Source: Campylobacter hepaticus
GTDB taxonomy: Bacteria > Campylobacterota > Campylobacteria > Campylobacterales > Campylobacteraceae
NCBI RefSeq assembly: GCF_001687475.2
Contig: NZ_CP031611.1
Coordinates: 806,001 to 870,000 of the forward strand
Direction of reading: 5' to 3'
DNA length: 64,000 bases
The notes beneath the pieces are model-generated. The model searched no databases, was not told the origin of the DNA, and saw only the letters and a list, made by a program, of their open reading frames with translations. Made by a program: the position numbers and the translations under genes. This document shows positions 9,352 through 18,883 of this stretch, piece by piece (position 1 is the first letter of the stretch; every line of letters starts with the position of its first letter).

Positions 9352-10500
9352 TTAATTTCTTAAAGCATAATCTTTATAAGAAAATTCCCTTATCATTTGA
9401 AGTTTATTTTGAGTATTTAAAAGCATTAAATTAGGAAGTTTTATTCCATTAAAAGTTGTATTTTTAACTATACTATAATGAATTTGATCTAAAAAAACAA
9501 TTTTATCTCCTATATTAAGTTTTTTCTTAAAAGCATATTCACCCATTATATCACCTGCTAAACAAGTATTACCTGCAAGCACATAAGCAAATTCATTATC
9601 TTTTAAATTTGAGAGTTTTTCATTTTCTCTTGTAGCTAAATTTCTTGCATTAAGCACTTCACTCATATAAGGCATAATAATAGTATCTGGCATATGAGCC
9701 TCACTTGAAGTATCTAAAATAGCAATATGCTTTTCATTTTCTACTATATCTATAACACTAGCAACCAAATTACCTGTTTGCCAACCCACTGCCTCTCCAG
9801 GTTCAAGATAAATTTGAACTCCATATTTATCACTAAAATTTTGACACAAAACTATAAGTTTTTCTATATCATAAGCTTTTTTAGTAATATGATGCCCCCC
9901 ACCAAAATTAATCCACTGCATTTGTCCGATCCATTTTCCAAATTTCTTCTCAAAAACCTCTAAAACTCTCTCTAAAGAATGTGCACTTTCTTCACAAAGT
10001 GCATGAAAATGAAGCCCTTTAACCAAACTTAAATCCATATTTTCTAAGTCTTTAGCACGGATTCCCAATCTTGAATATTTCCCACAAGGATTATAAAGTT
10101 CTTTAGGAGCAATAGAAAATTCAAGATTGCAACGAAGTCCTATAGAATTGCTTTGAGCGCTGTGTTTAAATTTATCAAATTGGGTTAAAGAATTAAAGAT
10201 GATATGATCAGATAAACTTGCTATTTGATTCATTTCATCATCTTTAAAAGCAGGAGAATAAGTATGAATTTCTTTACCCATGTATTCTTTAGCAAATTTT
10301 GCCTCCCAAAGACCACTACAAGCACAACCTTTTAAATATTCCCCTACAATTTTCATTGCTCCTGAAAAAGCAAAACCCTTTAAAGCTAGAAGTATTTTAA
10401 CCCCGCTTTTTTCTTGTATATGAGATAAAATTTCACAATTTTTTCTCAACTTATGCTCTTCTAAAATATAAGCTGGTGTTTGAATAGTTTCATAAAACAT
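9352..10500 (-). CDS. nspC: Carboxynorspermidine/carboxyspermidine decarboxylase NspC
   Basis: 382 residues. PLP-dependent fold-III decarboxylase making (nor)spermidine from its carboxy precursor. The PLP lysine is in KILLALKGFAFSG (near residue 42). The phosphate-binding loop NFGGGHH and the EPGEAVGW motif are present. The second-subunit cysteine lies in the NTCLAGD loop. Length is normal for the family. It is monocistronic, with its own TGTTATGAT extended -10 upstream and divergent from the multicopper oxidase gene. Corresponds to Cj1515c. The alternative polyamine pathway is characteristic of Campylobacter. Confidence 0.9.
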   Translation of the reverse strand: MFYETIQTPAYILEEHKLRKNCEILSHIQEKSGVKILLALKGFAFSGAMKIVGEYLKGCACSGLWEAKFAKEYMGKEIHTYSPAFKDDEMNQIASLSDHIIFNSLTQFDKFKHSAQSNSIGLRCNLEFSIAPKELYNPCGKYSRLGIRAKDLENMDLSLVKGLHFHALCEESAHSLERVLEVFEKKFGKWIGQMQWINFGGGHHITKKAYDIEKLIVLCQNFSDKYGVQIYLEPGEAVGWQTGNLVASVIDIVENEKHIAILDTSSEAHMPDTIIMPYMSEVLNARNLATRENEKLSNLKDNEFAYVLAGNTCLAGDIMGEYAFKKKLNIGDKIVFLDQIHYSIVKNTTFNGIKLPNLMLLNTQNKLQMIREFSYKDYALRN

Positions 10501-10526
10501 GATTTTTCCTTAATTTAATTCTTAAA

Positions 10527-10535
10527 ATCATAACA
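10527..10535 (-). promoter_or_regulatory. Extended -10 promoter for nspC
   Basis: The minus strand reads TGTTATGAT about 27 nt before the nspC ATG at 10500. Motif match only. Confidence 0.4.
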
Positions 10536-10589
10536 AAATTAAATCAAATTTTCAAAAAAAATATTTACTCAAATTAAAATAAGTAATAA

Positions 10590-10595
10590 TATAAT
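10590..10595 (+). promoter_or_regulatory. -10 element for the multicopper oxidase-moaDE-moeA run
   Basis: TATAAT 39 nt upstream of the multicopper oxidase ATG in the divergent region with nspC. No -35 can be seen. If correct, it would drive the oxidase and the three tightly packed moa/moe genes. Confidence 0.45.
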
Positions 10596-10633
10596 ATTCA
10601 AAAATCAATATAAAAAAGGAAAATAATAAAATA

Positions 10634-12163
10634 ATGAATAGAAGAAATTTTTTAAAATTCAATATAGCAAGTTTAGCAAGCATAAGCCTTGCTTATGCAA
10701 ATCCTATGCATGAACATCATAGCAATATTAATACAGATACTATAGATACTTCTTTTATAGAATTTGCTCCAAAAAATCTCAAACTTTTAAATCCAAAAGA
10801 TTTTCCCAAAAATCATATTCTAAAACCACTAACTTTACTTAAAAATGAAAGTAAAGAAAAAAATACTTTTCGTGCAACATTAGAAATAAAAGAAAGCCAA
10901 ATAGAACTTATTAAAGGCAAAAAAACAAAATTTTATACTTATAATGGTTTAATACCTGGTCCAAAAATAGAGGTTTTTGAAGGAGATAAAGTTGAAATTT
11001 TAGTAAAAAACAAACTTAAAGAACCCACAACTATACATTGGCACGGTGTTCTTGTACCTGCTGATCAAGATGGAAGTCCTCATGATCCAATTTTAGCAGG
11101 AGAAGAAAAAATATATCATTTTGAAATTCCACAAAATAGTGCTGGATCTTATTGGTATCATCCACACCCTCATTTTATCACTTCTAAACAAGTTTTTATG
11201 GGATTAGCAGGAGTTTTTGTAATCAAAGCTAAAAAAGATGCTCTAAGCCATCTTAAAGAAAAAGATCTTATGATTAGTGATTTACGTCTTGATGAGAAAG
11301 CTCAAATCCCAAAAAATACACTTAATGATTGGTTAAATGGTCGAGAAGGTGAATTTGTACTCATTAATGGACAATATCAACCCAAAATTCAACTTGCTAC
11401 AAATGAACGCATACGCATTTATAATACTAGTGCGGCAAGATATCTTAACTTACGCATACAAGGAGCTCAATTCATACTCGTTGGAACAGATGGTGGACTT
11501 ATAGAAAAACCTGTATTTAAAGATGAAATTTTATTAAGCCCTGCTTCACGCATAGAAGTTTTAATCCATGCTTCACAAAATGGAGAATTTAAACTTGAAA
11601 GTGTTTATTATGATAGAGATAAAATGATGGTTAAAGAAGAACCAAATACACTTTTTTTAGCTAATATTAGTCTTAAAAAAGAAGCATTAAACTTGCCTAA
11701 TACCTTAAGAACTTTCAAACCTTTAGAAGAACCTCGAGATTTTAAAGAAGTGATTATGAGCGAAGATCATGCACAAATGCATGGTATGATGAATAAAAAC
11801 CAACATGAGCTAAAAAATGCATTAGCTTCTATGTTTTTAATTAATGGAAAAAGTTATGATTTAAAACGTAGCGATTTAAATTCTAAAGTTGGGGTTGTTG
11901 AAGATTGGATAATAATCAATAAATCTCATATGGATCATCCTTTTCACATACATGGAACACAATTTGAACTCATTTCATCTAAATTTAAAGGAGAGGTTAA
12001 AAAAGCTGAATTTAGAGCTTTAAGAGATACTATTAATGTACGTCCAAACGAAGAATTAAGACTTAGAATGAAACAAGATTTTGCAGGTCTTAGAATGTAT
12101 CATTGTCATATTTTAGAGCATGAAAATTTAGGTATGATGGGAAATTTAGAAGTAAAGGGGTAA
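10634..12163 (+). CDS. Tat-exported multicopper oxidase (CueO-like)
   Basis: 509 residues. Periplasmic laccase-type enzyme, expected to oxidise Cu(I) and protect against copper. The Tat signal is MNRRNFLKFNIASLASISLA. The four copper-binding motifs are intact: TIHWHG and YWYHPHPH in the first domain, HPFHIHG and MYHCHILEHENLGMM at the end. These supply the trinuclear cluster and type-1 site. A short Met/His-rich insert (MSEDHAQMHGMMNKNQH) precedes the last domain, as in CueO, and may bind copper. The gene lies 2 nt ahead of moaD. Corresponds to Cj1516, reported as a copper oxidase in C. jejuni. Confidence 0.92.
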   Translation: MNRRNFLKFNIASLASISLAYANPMHEHHSNINTDTIDTSFIEFAPKNLKLLNPKDFPKNHILKPLTLLKNESKEKNTFRATLEIKESQIELIKGKKTKFYTYNGLIPGPKIEVFEGDKVEILVKNKLKEPTTIHWHGVLVPADQDGSPHDPILAGEEKIYHFEIPQNSAGSYWYHPHPHFITSKQVFMGLAGVFVIKAKKDALSHLKEKDLMISDLRLDEKAQIPKNTLNDWLNGREGEFVLINGQYQPKIQLATNERIRIYNTSAARYLNLRIQGAQFILVGTDGGLIEKPVFKDEILLSPASRIEVLIHASQNGEFKLESVYYDRDKMMVKEEPNTLFLANISLKKEALNLPNTLRTFKPLEEPRDFKEVIMSEDHAQMHGMMNKNQHELKNALASMFLINGKSYDLKRSDLNSKVGVVEDWIIINKSHMDHPFHIHGTQFELISSKFKGEVKKAEFRALRDTINVRPNEELRLRMKQDFAGLRMYHCHILEHENLGMMGNLEVKG

Positions 12164-12165
12164 AA

Positions 12166-12387
12166 ATGGTAAAGGTTGAATTTTTAGGTCCAATAAAGAA
12201 AAAAAAATTAGAACTTGATATAAAAAATTTAAAAGAACTCAAAGCAATTTTACAAAAAGATGAAGATTTAAAAACATGGTTAGATCTTTGTGCTATAGCT
12301 TTAAATGATGAAATCGTTTTTGATATCAATACATCTTTAAAAGACGGTGATAAAATCGCTCTTTTACCACCAGTTTGTGGGGGATAA
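12166..12387 (+). CDS. moaD: Molybdopterin synthase small subunit MoaD
   Basis: 73-residue ubiquitin-fold sulfur carrier. The C-terminus is the diagnostic VCGG, whose terminal glycine is made into a thiocarboxylate and supplies dithiolene sulfur to the pterin. It begins 2 nt after the oxidase gene and ends 1 nt before moaE, so the pair should be co-translated. Partner: MoaE. Confidence 0.93.
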   Translation: MVKVEFLGPIKKKKLELDIKNLKELKAILQKDEDLKTWLDLCAIALNDEIVFDINTSLKDGDKIALLPPVCGG

Positions 12388-12388
12388 A

Positions 12389-12835
12389 ATGTCAAATTTT
12401 ATCCTTTATCAAGGAGCCCTACCTATTCCTCAAATTTATACACAATGGTATGAATTAGCCAAAGATCAAAATTGTGGCACTTTATTAACTTTTTGCGGAA
12501 TTGTACGTGAAGAAAAAGAAATTCAAGGTCTTAGTTTTGATATTTATGAATCCCTTCTAAAAAAATGGTTTAATCATTGGCAAGAAGAAGTAAAATCAGA
12601 AAATATTACTCTACTTTTTGCACATTCTATAGGTAATGTTAACGTCCATGAAAGCTCCTATATAGCAGGGATCATTAGCAAACAAAGAAAAATAGGGCTT
12701 AAACTTATTAATGACTTTGTTGAAGACTTTAAAGCAAATGCCCCCATTTGGAAATATGATGTGATTAATAAAGAAAGAATTTACGCCAAAGAAAGATCAA
12801 AAAAACTTTATGGCGCAGGAATTTTAAAAGGATAA
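12389..12835 (+). CDS. moaE: Molybdopterin synthase large subunit MoaE
   Basis: 148 residues from ATG 12389. A longer in-frame start overlapping moaD exists, but this ATG sits directly after the moaD stop with GGGGGATAA upstream. Converts cyclic pyranopterin monophosphate to molybdopterin with MoaD. Family landmarks are CGTLLTFCGIVRE near the start, the IGNVNVHE...AGIISKQR segment and the active-site lysines in APIWKYDVINKE and YAKERSKK. Confidence 0.93.
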   Translation: MSNFILYQGALPIPQIYTQWYELAKDQNCGTLLTFCGIVREEKEIQGLSFDIYESLLKKWFNHWQEEVKSENITLLFAHSIGNVNVHESSYIAGIISKQRKIGLKLINDFVEDFKANAPIWKYDVINKERIYAKERSKKLYGAGILKG

Positions 12836-12837
12836 AA

Positions 12838-14028
12838 ATGCTTATGTCTTATGAAGAAAGTTTAACCATTTTACACTCTCACATAAAAAACTATAAAAAA
12901 ATAGAAAAAATAGCTCTTACAGAGTGTTTAGGACGGATCTTAGCCCATGATATAAGAGCTCCTAAAAGTCAACCTGAATTTCCAACTTCAGCCATGGATG
13001 GCTATGCTATTAAATTTGAAGATCAAGATAAAGCCTTAAAAATTTTAGGATCAACTCCTGCAGGTACTATGCCTCAATTTAAAGTGAAAAATAACACTTG
13101 TGTAAAAACTTTTACAGGTTCTTTAATGAGTGAAGGAAGTGATACTTTAATCCCTGTAGAAAACGTGAACGTAGAAAAAGATATGCTTTTTATTGAAAAA
13201 AAAGTTTCCAAAGGTTTTGCTGTACGCAGTGTAGGAGAAAACTATAAAAAAGATGAAATCTTACTTAAAAAAGGTACCAAACTAAATTATAGCGAAATAG
13301 CACTTTTAGCTGAACTAGGACTTTTTCATCTTAGCGTATTTGTTAAACCTATCATAGGAGTTTTAAGCAGTGGTAGTGAAATTAAAGATCTAGGTGAATG
13401 TTTGGAAAATCCAGCACAAATTAGATCTTCAAATCATATTGCTATAGCTAATCTAGCCAAAAATTTAGCTTGCGAAGCAAGAATTTTTCCTCTTTTAAAA
13501 GATGATGAAAAAACTACTTTTTACGCACTTAAAAGTGCTTTAGAAAGTTGTGATATATTAATTACAACAGGTGGAGTTTCCATGGGAGATTTTGATTTCT
13601 TAAAAAAAGCTATTAAAGAATATACTCTCATTATTGATAAAGCTGATATAAAACCAGGACGCCATATAAAAATAGCTAAAGCAAATGAAAAGTTTATTAT
13701 AGCTTTGCCAGGATTTCCCTACTCAGCTATGGTAATGTTTAATCTTTATGCAAGAGAAATTTTAAATACTTGGTTATGCCAACCAAAAGATTATATTTGC
13801 AAAGCATTTTTACAAGGTCATTATAAGAAAAAAACATCTCATTTAGAATTTGTAGCTTGCAATATAGAATTTAAAAATGGGCGTATTTTAGCTAATCTAG
13901 AAGGGAAAAAAGAAGGATCAAGTGCAATTATTAACAATCTTAATCACCAAGCCGCACTCATGATAGTTCCTAAAGAATGCGAAATTTTAGAAAATGAAAG
14001 CCTAATAGACATTATTTTTATGCCCTAA
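12838..14028 (+). CDS. moeA: Molybdopterin molybdenumtransferase MoeA
   Basis: 396 residues. Inserts molybdate (or tungstate) into adenylated molybdopterin. Domain III shows the MoeA/MogA fold signature ILITTGGVSMGDFDFLKK. The substrate loop is PTSAMDGYAIK near residue 51, and PGRHIKIAKAN and ALPGFPYSAMVMF follow. ATG at 12838 or 12844 are both possible. Last gene of the oxidase-moaDE-moeA run, ending at a strong hairpin. By order this is the Cj1519 copy. Campylobacter genomes carry a second moeA elsewhere. Confidence 0.93.
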   Translation: MLMSYEESLTILHSHIKNYKKIEKIALTECLGRILAHDIRAPKSQPEFPTSAMDGYAIKFEDQDKALKILGSTPAGTMPQFKVKNNTCVKTFTGSLMSEGSDTLIPVENVNVEKDMLFIEKKVSKGFAVRSVGENYKKDEILLKKGTKLNYSEIALLAELGLFHLSVFVKPIIGVLSSGSEIKDLGECLENPAQIRSSNHIAIANLAKNLACEARIFPLLKDDEKTTFYALKSALESCDILITTGGVSMGDFDFLKKAIKEYTLIIDKADIKPGRHIKIAKANEKFIIALPGFPYSAMVMFNLYAREILNTWLCQPKDYICKAFLQGHYKKKTSHLEFVACNIEFKNGRILANLEGKKEGSSAIINNLNHQAALMIVPKECEILENESLIDIIFMP

Positions 14029-14076
14029 GAAATAATTTTTTATGCTTTTAATCATATCCTTAATAAGTTAAAATCC

Positions 14077-14110
14077 TATCTTAAAATAATCTTGTCATTA
14101 TTTTAAGATA
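14077..14110. terminator. Bidirectional hairpin between moeA and purM
   Basis: Perfect 13-bp inverted repeat (14077-14089 and 14098-14110) with an 8-nt loop in the only gap between two convergent genes. AT-rich on both sides. It likely serves both transcripts. The gap is only 126 bp and has no repeat array. Confidence 0.6.
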
Positions 14111-14154
14111 AATATTGAAAAAATAACTAATCTTAATGCTATAAATTACTTATA

Positions 14155-15144
14155 TTATTCTAAAATAATACCTTCATTTAATACAAGCTCACCTATTATA
14201 AAAGCATGGCTTAATTCTAAGACTTTACTTACATTAGCTGGATCAACTGCCATAACCAAACCCACACCCATATTAAAAGTTCTATACATTTCATTTTCTT
14301 CTACAACTTGTCCTATAGTATAAAAAATTTCAGAAGTTTTAAGATGATGCTTATGTATAATTGCTCCTATACCATTAGGTAAAACACGTGCTAAATTTTC
14401 AGCTAAACCCCCTCCAGTAATATGCGCTAAAGCATTAATATAAGGTTTTAAAACAAGAAAATCATTCACATAAATTCTTGTAGGCTCTAATAAAATATCA
14501 ATTATTTTTTTTCCTTCTATTTTGTCATCAAATTGCATTTTTAAAGTTTCAAAAAGCACTTTTCTAGCTAAAGAATAACCATTTGAATGAAGTCCTGAAC
14601 TTGGAAGTGCAAGTAAAATATCACCATTTTTAACAAACCTAGTTCTATCAATTTCATCTTCTTCAGCCATACCTACAGCAAAACCTGCAAGATCAAAATC
14701 ATTTTGTGCATATATTCCAGGCATTTCAGCAGTTTCTCCACCAATTAATGCACAATTTGCTAATTGACACCCTTTAACAATACCCTTTATAATAGTTTTA
14801 GCCAGATCTACATCAAGCTTAGCGCTAGCATAATAATCTAAAAAGAATAAAGGCGTAGCAAAATTGCAAATTAAATCATTCACACACATAGCTACTAAAT
14901 CTTGCCCTATAGTATCATATTTTTTAGCATCAATAGCTAAGCGAAGTTTGGTTCCAACTCCATCTGTAGCCCCTAAAATGACAGGTTTTTTAAAAGTATT
15001 TGGCATTTTAAAAGCACCTGCAAAAGACCCTATATTGCCTATAACATTTTCATTAAAAGTTTGTTTAACTAAAGGTTTTATTGCTTTTACAAAAGCATTT
15101 CCATTATCTATACTTACACCTGCATCTTCATATGAAATTTTCAT
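14155..15144 (-). CDS. purM: Phosphoribosylformylglycinamidine cyclo-ligase PurM
   Basis: 329 residues. Makes aminoimidazole ribotide in de novo purine synthesis, using ATP. Recognisable family segments are SYEDAGVSIDNGN at the start, LGATDGVGTKLRLA, DLVAMCVNDL, LIGGETAEMPGIY, LPSSGLHSNGYSLAR and AHITGGGLAENLAR. Monocistronic and convergent with moeA. Divergent from coaE. Confidence 0.96.
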   Translation of the reverse strand: MKISYEDAGVSIDNGNAFVKAIKPLVKQTFNENVIGNIGSFAGAFKMPNTFKKPVILGATDGVGTKLRLAIDAKKYDTIGQDLVAMCVNDLICNFATPLFFLDYYASAKLDVDLAKTIIKGIVKGCQLANCALIGGETAEMPGIYAQNDFDLAGFAVGMAEEDEIDRTRFVKNGDILLALPSSGLHSNGYSLARKVLFETLKMQFDDKIEGKKIIDILLEPTRIYVNDFLVLKPYINALAHITGGGLAENLARVLPNGIGAIIHKHHLKTSEIFYTIGQVVEENEMYRTFNMGVGLVMAVDPANVSKVLELSHAFIIGELVLNEGIILE

Positions 15145-15204
15145 TTATTTTCCTTTAAGAAGTAAAAAGGTATTTTAACGAAAAAAAATTTAATAAGGCA
15201 TAAG

Positions 15205-15810
15205 ATGAAAAATGCTTTTTTTGTAACAGCTTCAATTGCTTGTGGTAAAAGTACTTTTATAAACATAGCAAATTCCATGAATTTTAAAAGTATTGATGCT
15301 GATAAAATAAGTCATAAAATTTTAGATAAACATGCTATTGAATTAGCACAAATTTTTTCTCAATTTCATCACAAAAGCCTCTTAATAGAAGATCAAAAAA
15401 TCGATAGAAAACTACTTGGAAGTATTATTTTTCATAACAAAAAGGCAAAGCAATTATTAGAAAATTTTATGCACCCTAAAATTCGAGCAAAAATTTTAGA
15501 ACAAATGCAAATTTTAGATCAAGAAAATAAAGCTTTTTTTGTAGAAATACCTCTTTTTTTTGAAAGCGGAGCTTATAATAATTTAGGAAAAGTTATTTTA
15601 ATTTATGCGCCAAAAGAATTAAGCTTAAAAAGAATGATGCAAAGAGATCATCTAAATTTTAAAGAAGCAAAAGCAAGACTTAATTCTCAAATAGATATTG
15701 AAGAAAAACTCAAAAAAGCAGATTTTATTATCAAAAATACAGGATCTTATGCTGATTTTAGGCAAGAATGTGTTAAAGTAATACAAAATATTTCCAAAGG
15801 AAAAATGTGA
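15205..15810 (+). CDS. coaE: Dephospho-CoA kinase CoaE
   Basis: 201 residues. Last step of CoA synthesis. The P-loop reads TASIACGKSTF: the first glycine of the usual GxxxxGKS/T is replaced by alanine, which is unusual for a kinase. The rest of the family pattern is intact (DADKISHKIL, HPKIRAKI, VEIPLFFESG, MQRDHLNFKEAKARLNSQ). The stop overlaps the dapF GTG start by 4 nt (GTGA). Corresponds to Cj1530. Confidence 0.93.
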   Translation: MKNAFFVTASIACGKSTFINIANSMNFKSIDADKISHKILDKHAIELAQIFSQFHHKSLLIEDQKIDRKLLGSIIFHNKKAKQLLENFMHPKIRAKILEQMQILDQENKAFFVEIPLFFESGAYNNLGKVILIYAPKELSLKRMMQRDHLNFKEAKARLNSQIDIEEKLKKADFIIKNTGSYADFRQECVKVIQNISKGKM

Positions 15811-16556
15811 AATTTTACAAATACTGTGCTAGTGGTAATGATTTTATCATCATCAATGCTGATAAAAAAGAAAATAGAAATATCTTAGCTAAAGAACTTT
15901 GCAATCGTTATGAGGGTATAGGTGCTGATGGATTTATTGTCATATTACCTCATGAAAAATATGATTTTGAATGGGAATTTTATAATAATGATGGATCAAA
16001 AGCAAATATGTGTGGCAATGGATCAAGAGCTGCAGCACATTTTGCGCACCATATTAATAAAATAAATCCTCATATGAGTTTTTTAACAGGAGCAGGAATC
16101 ATTAAAGCTAAAGTTTGTCAAGATATTGTTGAAGTGTCTTTAGGTCAAGTTAAGAATATACAAAATAGTTTTCAAGATTTAGGGAAAACTTGGCACTTAT
16201 GCAACACAGGAGTACCTCATTTAGTACATTTTTGCAAAAATTTAAATGAATTTGATATAATACTTTGCCAAAAAATGAGACAAAAATATAATGCAAATGT
16301 TAATTTTGCAAAAATCATTAATGCAAATCATTTACAAGTTCGCACCTATGAACGTGGTATAGAAAATGAAACTTTAGCTTGTGGAACAGGTATGGGAGCT
16401 TGCTTTTACTTTGCTTTAATTAATCAAAAAGTACACGATCAAATCAAAATTACACCCAAAAGTGGTGAAGAACTTTATTTCAAATTGGAAAAAGAAGAAT
16501 TATTTTTTAAAGGAAAGGTAAAATACTGCTTTGAAGCTCATTATAATTTTTCTTAG
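15807..16556 (+). CDS. dapF: Diaminopimelate epimerase DapF
   Basis: 249 residues from GTG 15807, overlapping coaE by 4 nt. Converts LL- to meso-diaminopimelate for peptidoglycan and lysine. The two catalytic cysteines are visible in MCGNGSRAAAHFA and ACGTGMGACF. CASGNDFIII is near the start. The next gene, a cell-wall hydrolase, begins inside its 3' end, so the two may be co-translated. Confidence 0.96.
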   Translation: MKFYKYCASGNDFIIINADKKENRNILAKELCNRYEGIGADGFIVILPHEKYDFEWEFYNNDGSKANMCGNGSRAAAHFAHHINKINPHMSFLTGAGIIKAKVCQDIVEVSLGQVKNIQNSFQDLGKTWHLCNTGVPHLVHFCKNLNEFDIILCQKMRQKYNANVNFAKIINANHLQVRTYERGIENETLACGTGMGACFYFALINQKVHDQIKITPKSGEELYFKLEKEELFFKGKVKYCFEAHYNFS

Positions 16557-17265
16557 TTTTTTTTCATTTTCACTTTATGCTTTTGATAATTTAAAAGATG
16601 GATTTGGAGAAAATTATTACGAACTTGACATCAAGCAAAAAAGACAAGTTTTTTTCACAAAAATGAATGCCATGTTTGACAAAAGTTTTGAAGAAATCAA
16701 ACAAGAAAGAGCTTTTGTTGAAGCTTTTTTTCAACATGCCTACAAAACAGCTTTTAGGACCTCGAATCAGACAAATCTTAAAAAACTTATTATGCTTAAA
16801 AATAAATACCGTATTGAAAATCTTTATGATTTTGCAGAATATAAAAAACGTATTCAAAAAATTCCAAAATCCATGGGTATAGCTCAAGCCCTAGTAGAAA
16901 GTGCTACAGGAACAAGTCGTTTTGCCAGAGAAGCTAATAATCTTTTTGGTGAATGGACTTGGGGAGATAAAGGTTTAATTCCTGATTTAAGACACCCAGA
17001 AAAAAAACATAAAATTAAAATTTTTGATAGTTTGCAAAATAGCGTTGATTCTTATGTTTTAAATTTAAATCGTCATTTCGCTTATGAAAAATTTCGTAAT
17101 GCAAGGGTTGAATTTGAAAAAAAGGGTAAAGAAATATCAGGATTAGATGCTATTAAAACCCTAGAATCATACTCTGAACTTAAAGGTCATTATATTAATC
17201 TTGTAAGTAAAATCATCAAGCGATATAATCTTGAAAAATATGACAAAGATTTAAATCATATTTAA
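16531..17265 (+). CDS. Bax-like periplasmic glucosaminidase
   Basis: 244 residues from a TTG start (16531) that overlaps dapF by 26 nt. No ATG gives the signal peptide. The N-terminus MKLIIIFLSFFSFSLYA is a typical signal sequence. The C-terminal two thirds match the Bax/mannosyl-glycoprotein endo-beta-N-acetylglucosaminidase (lysozyme-like) family: GIAQALVESATGTSRFA carries the likely catalytic glutamate, followed by NNLFGEW and YVLNLNRHFAY. Predicted peptidoglycan hydrolase. Corresponds to Cj1532. Tail-to-tail with the next gene (4-nt overlap). Confidence 0.85.
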   Translation: MKLIIIFLSFFSFSLYAFDNLKDGFGENYYELDIKQKRQVFFTKMNAMFDKSFEEIKQERAFVEAFFQHAYKTAFRTSNQTNLKKLIMLKNKYRIENLYDFAEYKKRIQKIPKSMGIAQALVESATGTSRFAREANNLFGEWTWGDKGLIPDLRHPEKKHKIKIFDSLQNSVDSYVLNLNRHFAYEKFRNARVEFEKKGKEISGLDAIKTLESYSELKGHYINLVSKIIKRYNLEKYDKDLNHI

Positions 17266-18299
17266 AACCCAAGAGAAAATTTATCAAAAGGTATAATTTC
17301 AAATTTAACTCCTTGTTCAAAAAAACTATCTTCATTAGAAAGAGTGATAAAAATCACATGAAAAATTCCAAGTTCTAAAGCCTTAGAAAGAATTTTTTTA
17401 GCTCGTAACTTAATTAAATCTATATCCAAAGTAGGACTTGAAATATAAGCAATTTTATATTTTTTGCTATAAAAACTAAAATATTTATTATAAAATAATT
17501 CTTGTTTAAATTTAAAAAGTTCATTTAAAACTAAATTTTCAAATAAATGAATAAAATTTTTAGAAATACAAAGATTATTCCTTAAACCAAAATCTCTAAA
17601 ATAAATCTTTTGAAGTTTTTTTTCATCATGTTTTAAAATATAAATCATATAAGTATTTTCTAATTCTTTTATAGTGTAATAAACACTGTCTTTTGAAGTT
17701 TTTAATATTTTCTTAAGTTCTATAAAAATTTTAGATATACTAATTTGTTGACCTAAATTTAAAGCTAAATATTTTAAAATTTCTAGTTCAAGTAAGTTAA
17801 AATTTTGTCTTAAAAGTACATTTTTTTCTCCAAATTCACTGCGTCCACTTTGTAAAAAAAGTCCAACTAAATGATTAATGGGTAAATTTTTCTTATGAAT
17901 GCTAATAAATTCTTCAAAATCAAAATAATCAAGTTCTAATTCTTCAAAACCTTCCAAAACTAAATCTTTTTTATTGGTACTTAAAAGCATAGGGATAGTA
18001 ATTTTTGTTAAATCAGGAATAAAATCAAGATTATAAAGACAAAGAATTTTAATTTGCAAATTATTATTTAAAAAATCTGAAAGATTATCTAAACTTTGTC
18101 TTTCAAAACGGGTATCATCCATATTTAAAAACAAAACTTCACTTGTTTTAAACTGAGATAGGTAATTAAAAATTAAGGTTTTTTTACCACAAAATTTTGG
18201 ACCTTTTAAAATAGTATTAGCATTTAAAATCTGAATTTTTCTTTTATAACTTACTTCAAATTTAGGGGGATTTTCATAGAAGAAATTTAGCACCTTCAA
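17262..18299 (-). CDS. AAA-type ATPase with C-terminal winged-helix/DUF4143-like region
   Basis: 345 residues. A degenerate Walker A (GPKFCGKKT near residue 33) and a Walker B-like strand (VLFLNMDD) suggest an archaeal-type AAA ATPase. The middle carries an HTH-like stretch (LEILKYLALNLGQQISISKIF), and the C-terminal half (FENLVLNELFKFKQ, YISSPTLDIDLI) resembles DUF4143. Proteins of this class are poorly understood. Corresponds to Cj1533c. Convergent with the glucosaminidase gene, which it overlaps by 4 nt. No function is claimed. Confidence 0.7.
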   Translation of the reverse strand: MKVLNFFYENPPKFEVSYKRKIQILNANTILKGPKFCGKKTLIFNYLSQFKTSEVLFLNMDDTRFERQSLDNLSDFLNNNLQIKILCLYNLDFIPDLTKITIPMLLSTNKKDLVLEGFEELELDYFDFEEFISIHKKNLPINHLVGLFLQSGRSEFGEKNVLLRQNFNLLELEILKYLALNLGQQISISKIFIELKKILKTSKDSVYYTIKELENTYMIYILKHDEKKLQKIYFRDFGLRNNLCISKNFIHLFENLVLNELFKFKQELFYNKYFSFYSKKYKIAYISSPTLDIDLIKLRAKKILSKALELGIFHVIFITLSNEDSFFEQGVKFEIIPFDKFSLGF

Positions 18300-18335
18300 T
18301 TTTAATCCTTAAAAAAAGGATATTTTATATATAAA

Positions 18336-18361
18336 TGATATTTAGGGAAAATCCCTAAATA

Positions 18362-18364
<3 letters not shown>
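18336..18364. terminator. Hairpin at the dps 3' end
   Basis: Perfect 13-bp inverted repeat with a 3-nt loop (arms 18336-18348 and 18352-18364) that overlaps the dps stop codon. Likely the dps terminator. The following minus-strand sequence is AT-rich but not a clean U-run. Confidence 0.6.
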
Positions 18365-18823
<459 letters not shown>

Positions 18824-18840
18824 TTAATTTAATTTTTAAA

Positions 18841-18849
18841 ATTATAGCA
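18841..18849 (-). promoter_or_regulatory. Extended -10 promoter for dps
   Basis: The minus strand reads TGCTATAAT about 30 nt before the dps start, with GAGGAG at 18818-18823. A clean extended -10. No regulator box is assigned. Confidence 0.6.
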
Positions 18850-18883
18850 TAAAATTATTATACTCTTTTTTAATAAATTTTTA

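Noticed and set aside
9895-9900. C6 tract as a possible phase-variable homopolymer
   Set aside because: It encodes the conserved glycine loop FGGGHH of nspC and is only six bases; contingency tracts in Campylobacter are usually eight or more.
14029-14154. Possible remnant of a CRISPR array or tracrRNA
   Set aside because: No repeated unit is present; the only structure is one AT-rich 13-bp hairpin that fits a terminator.
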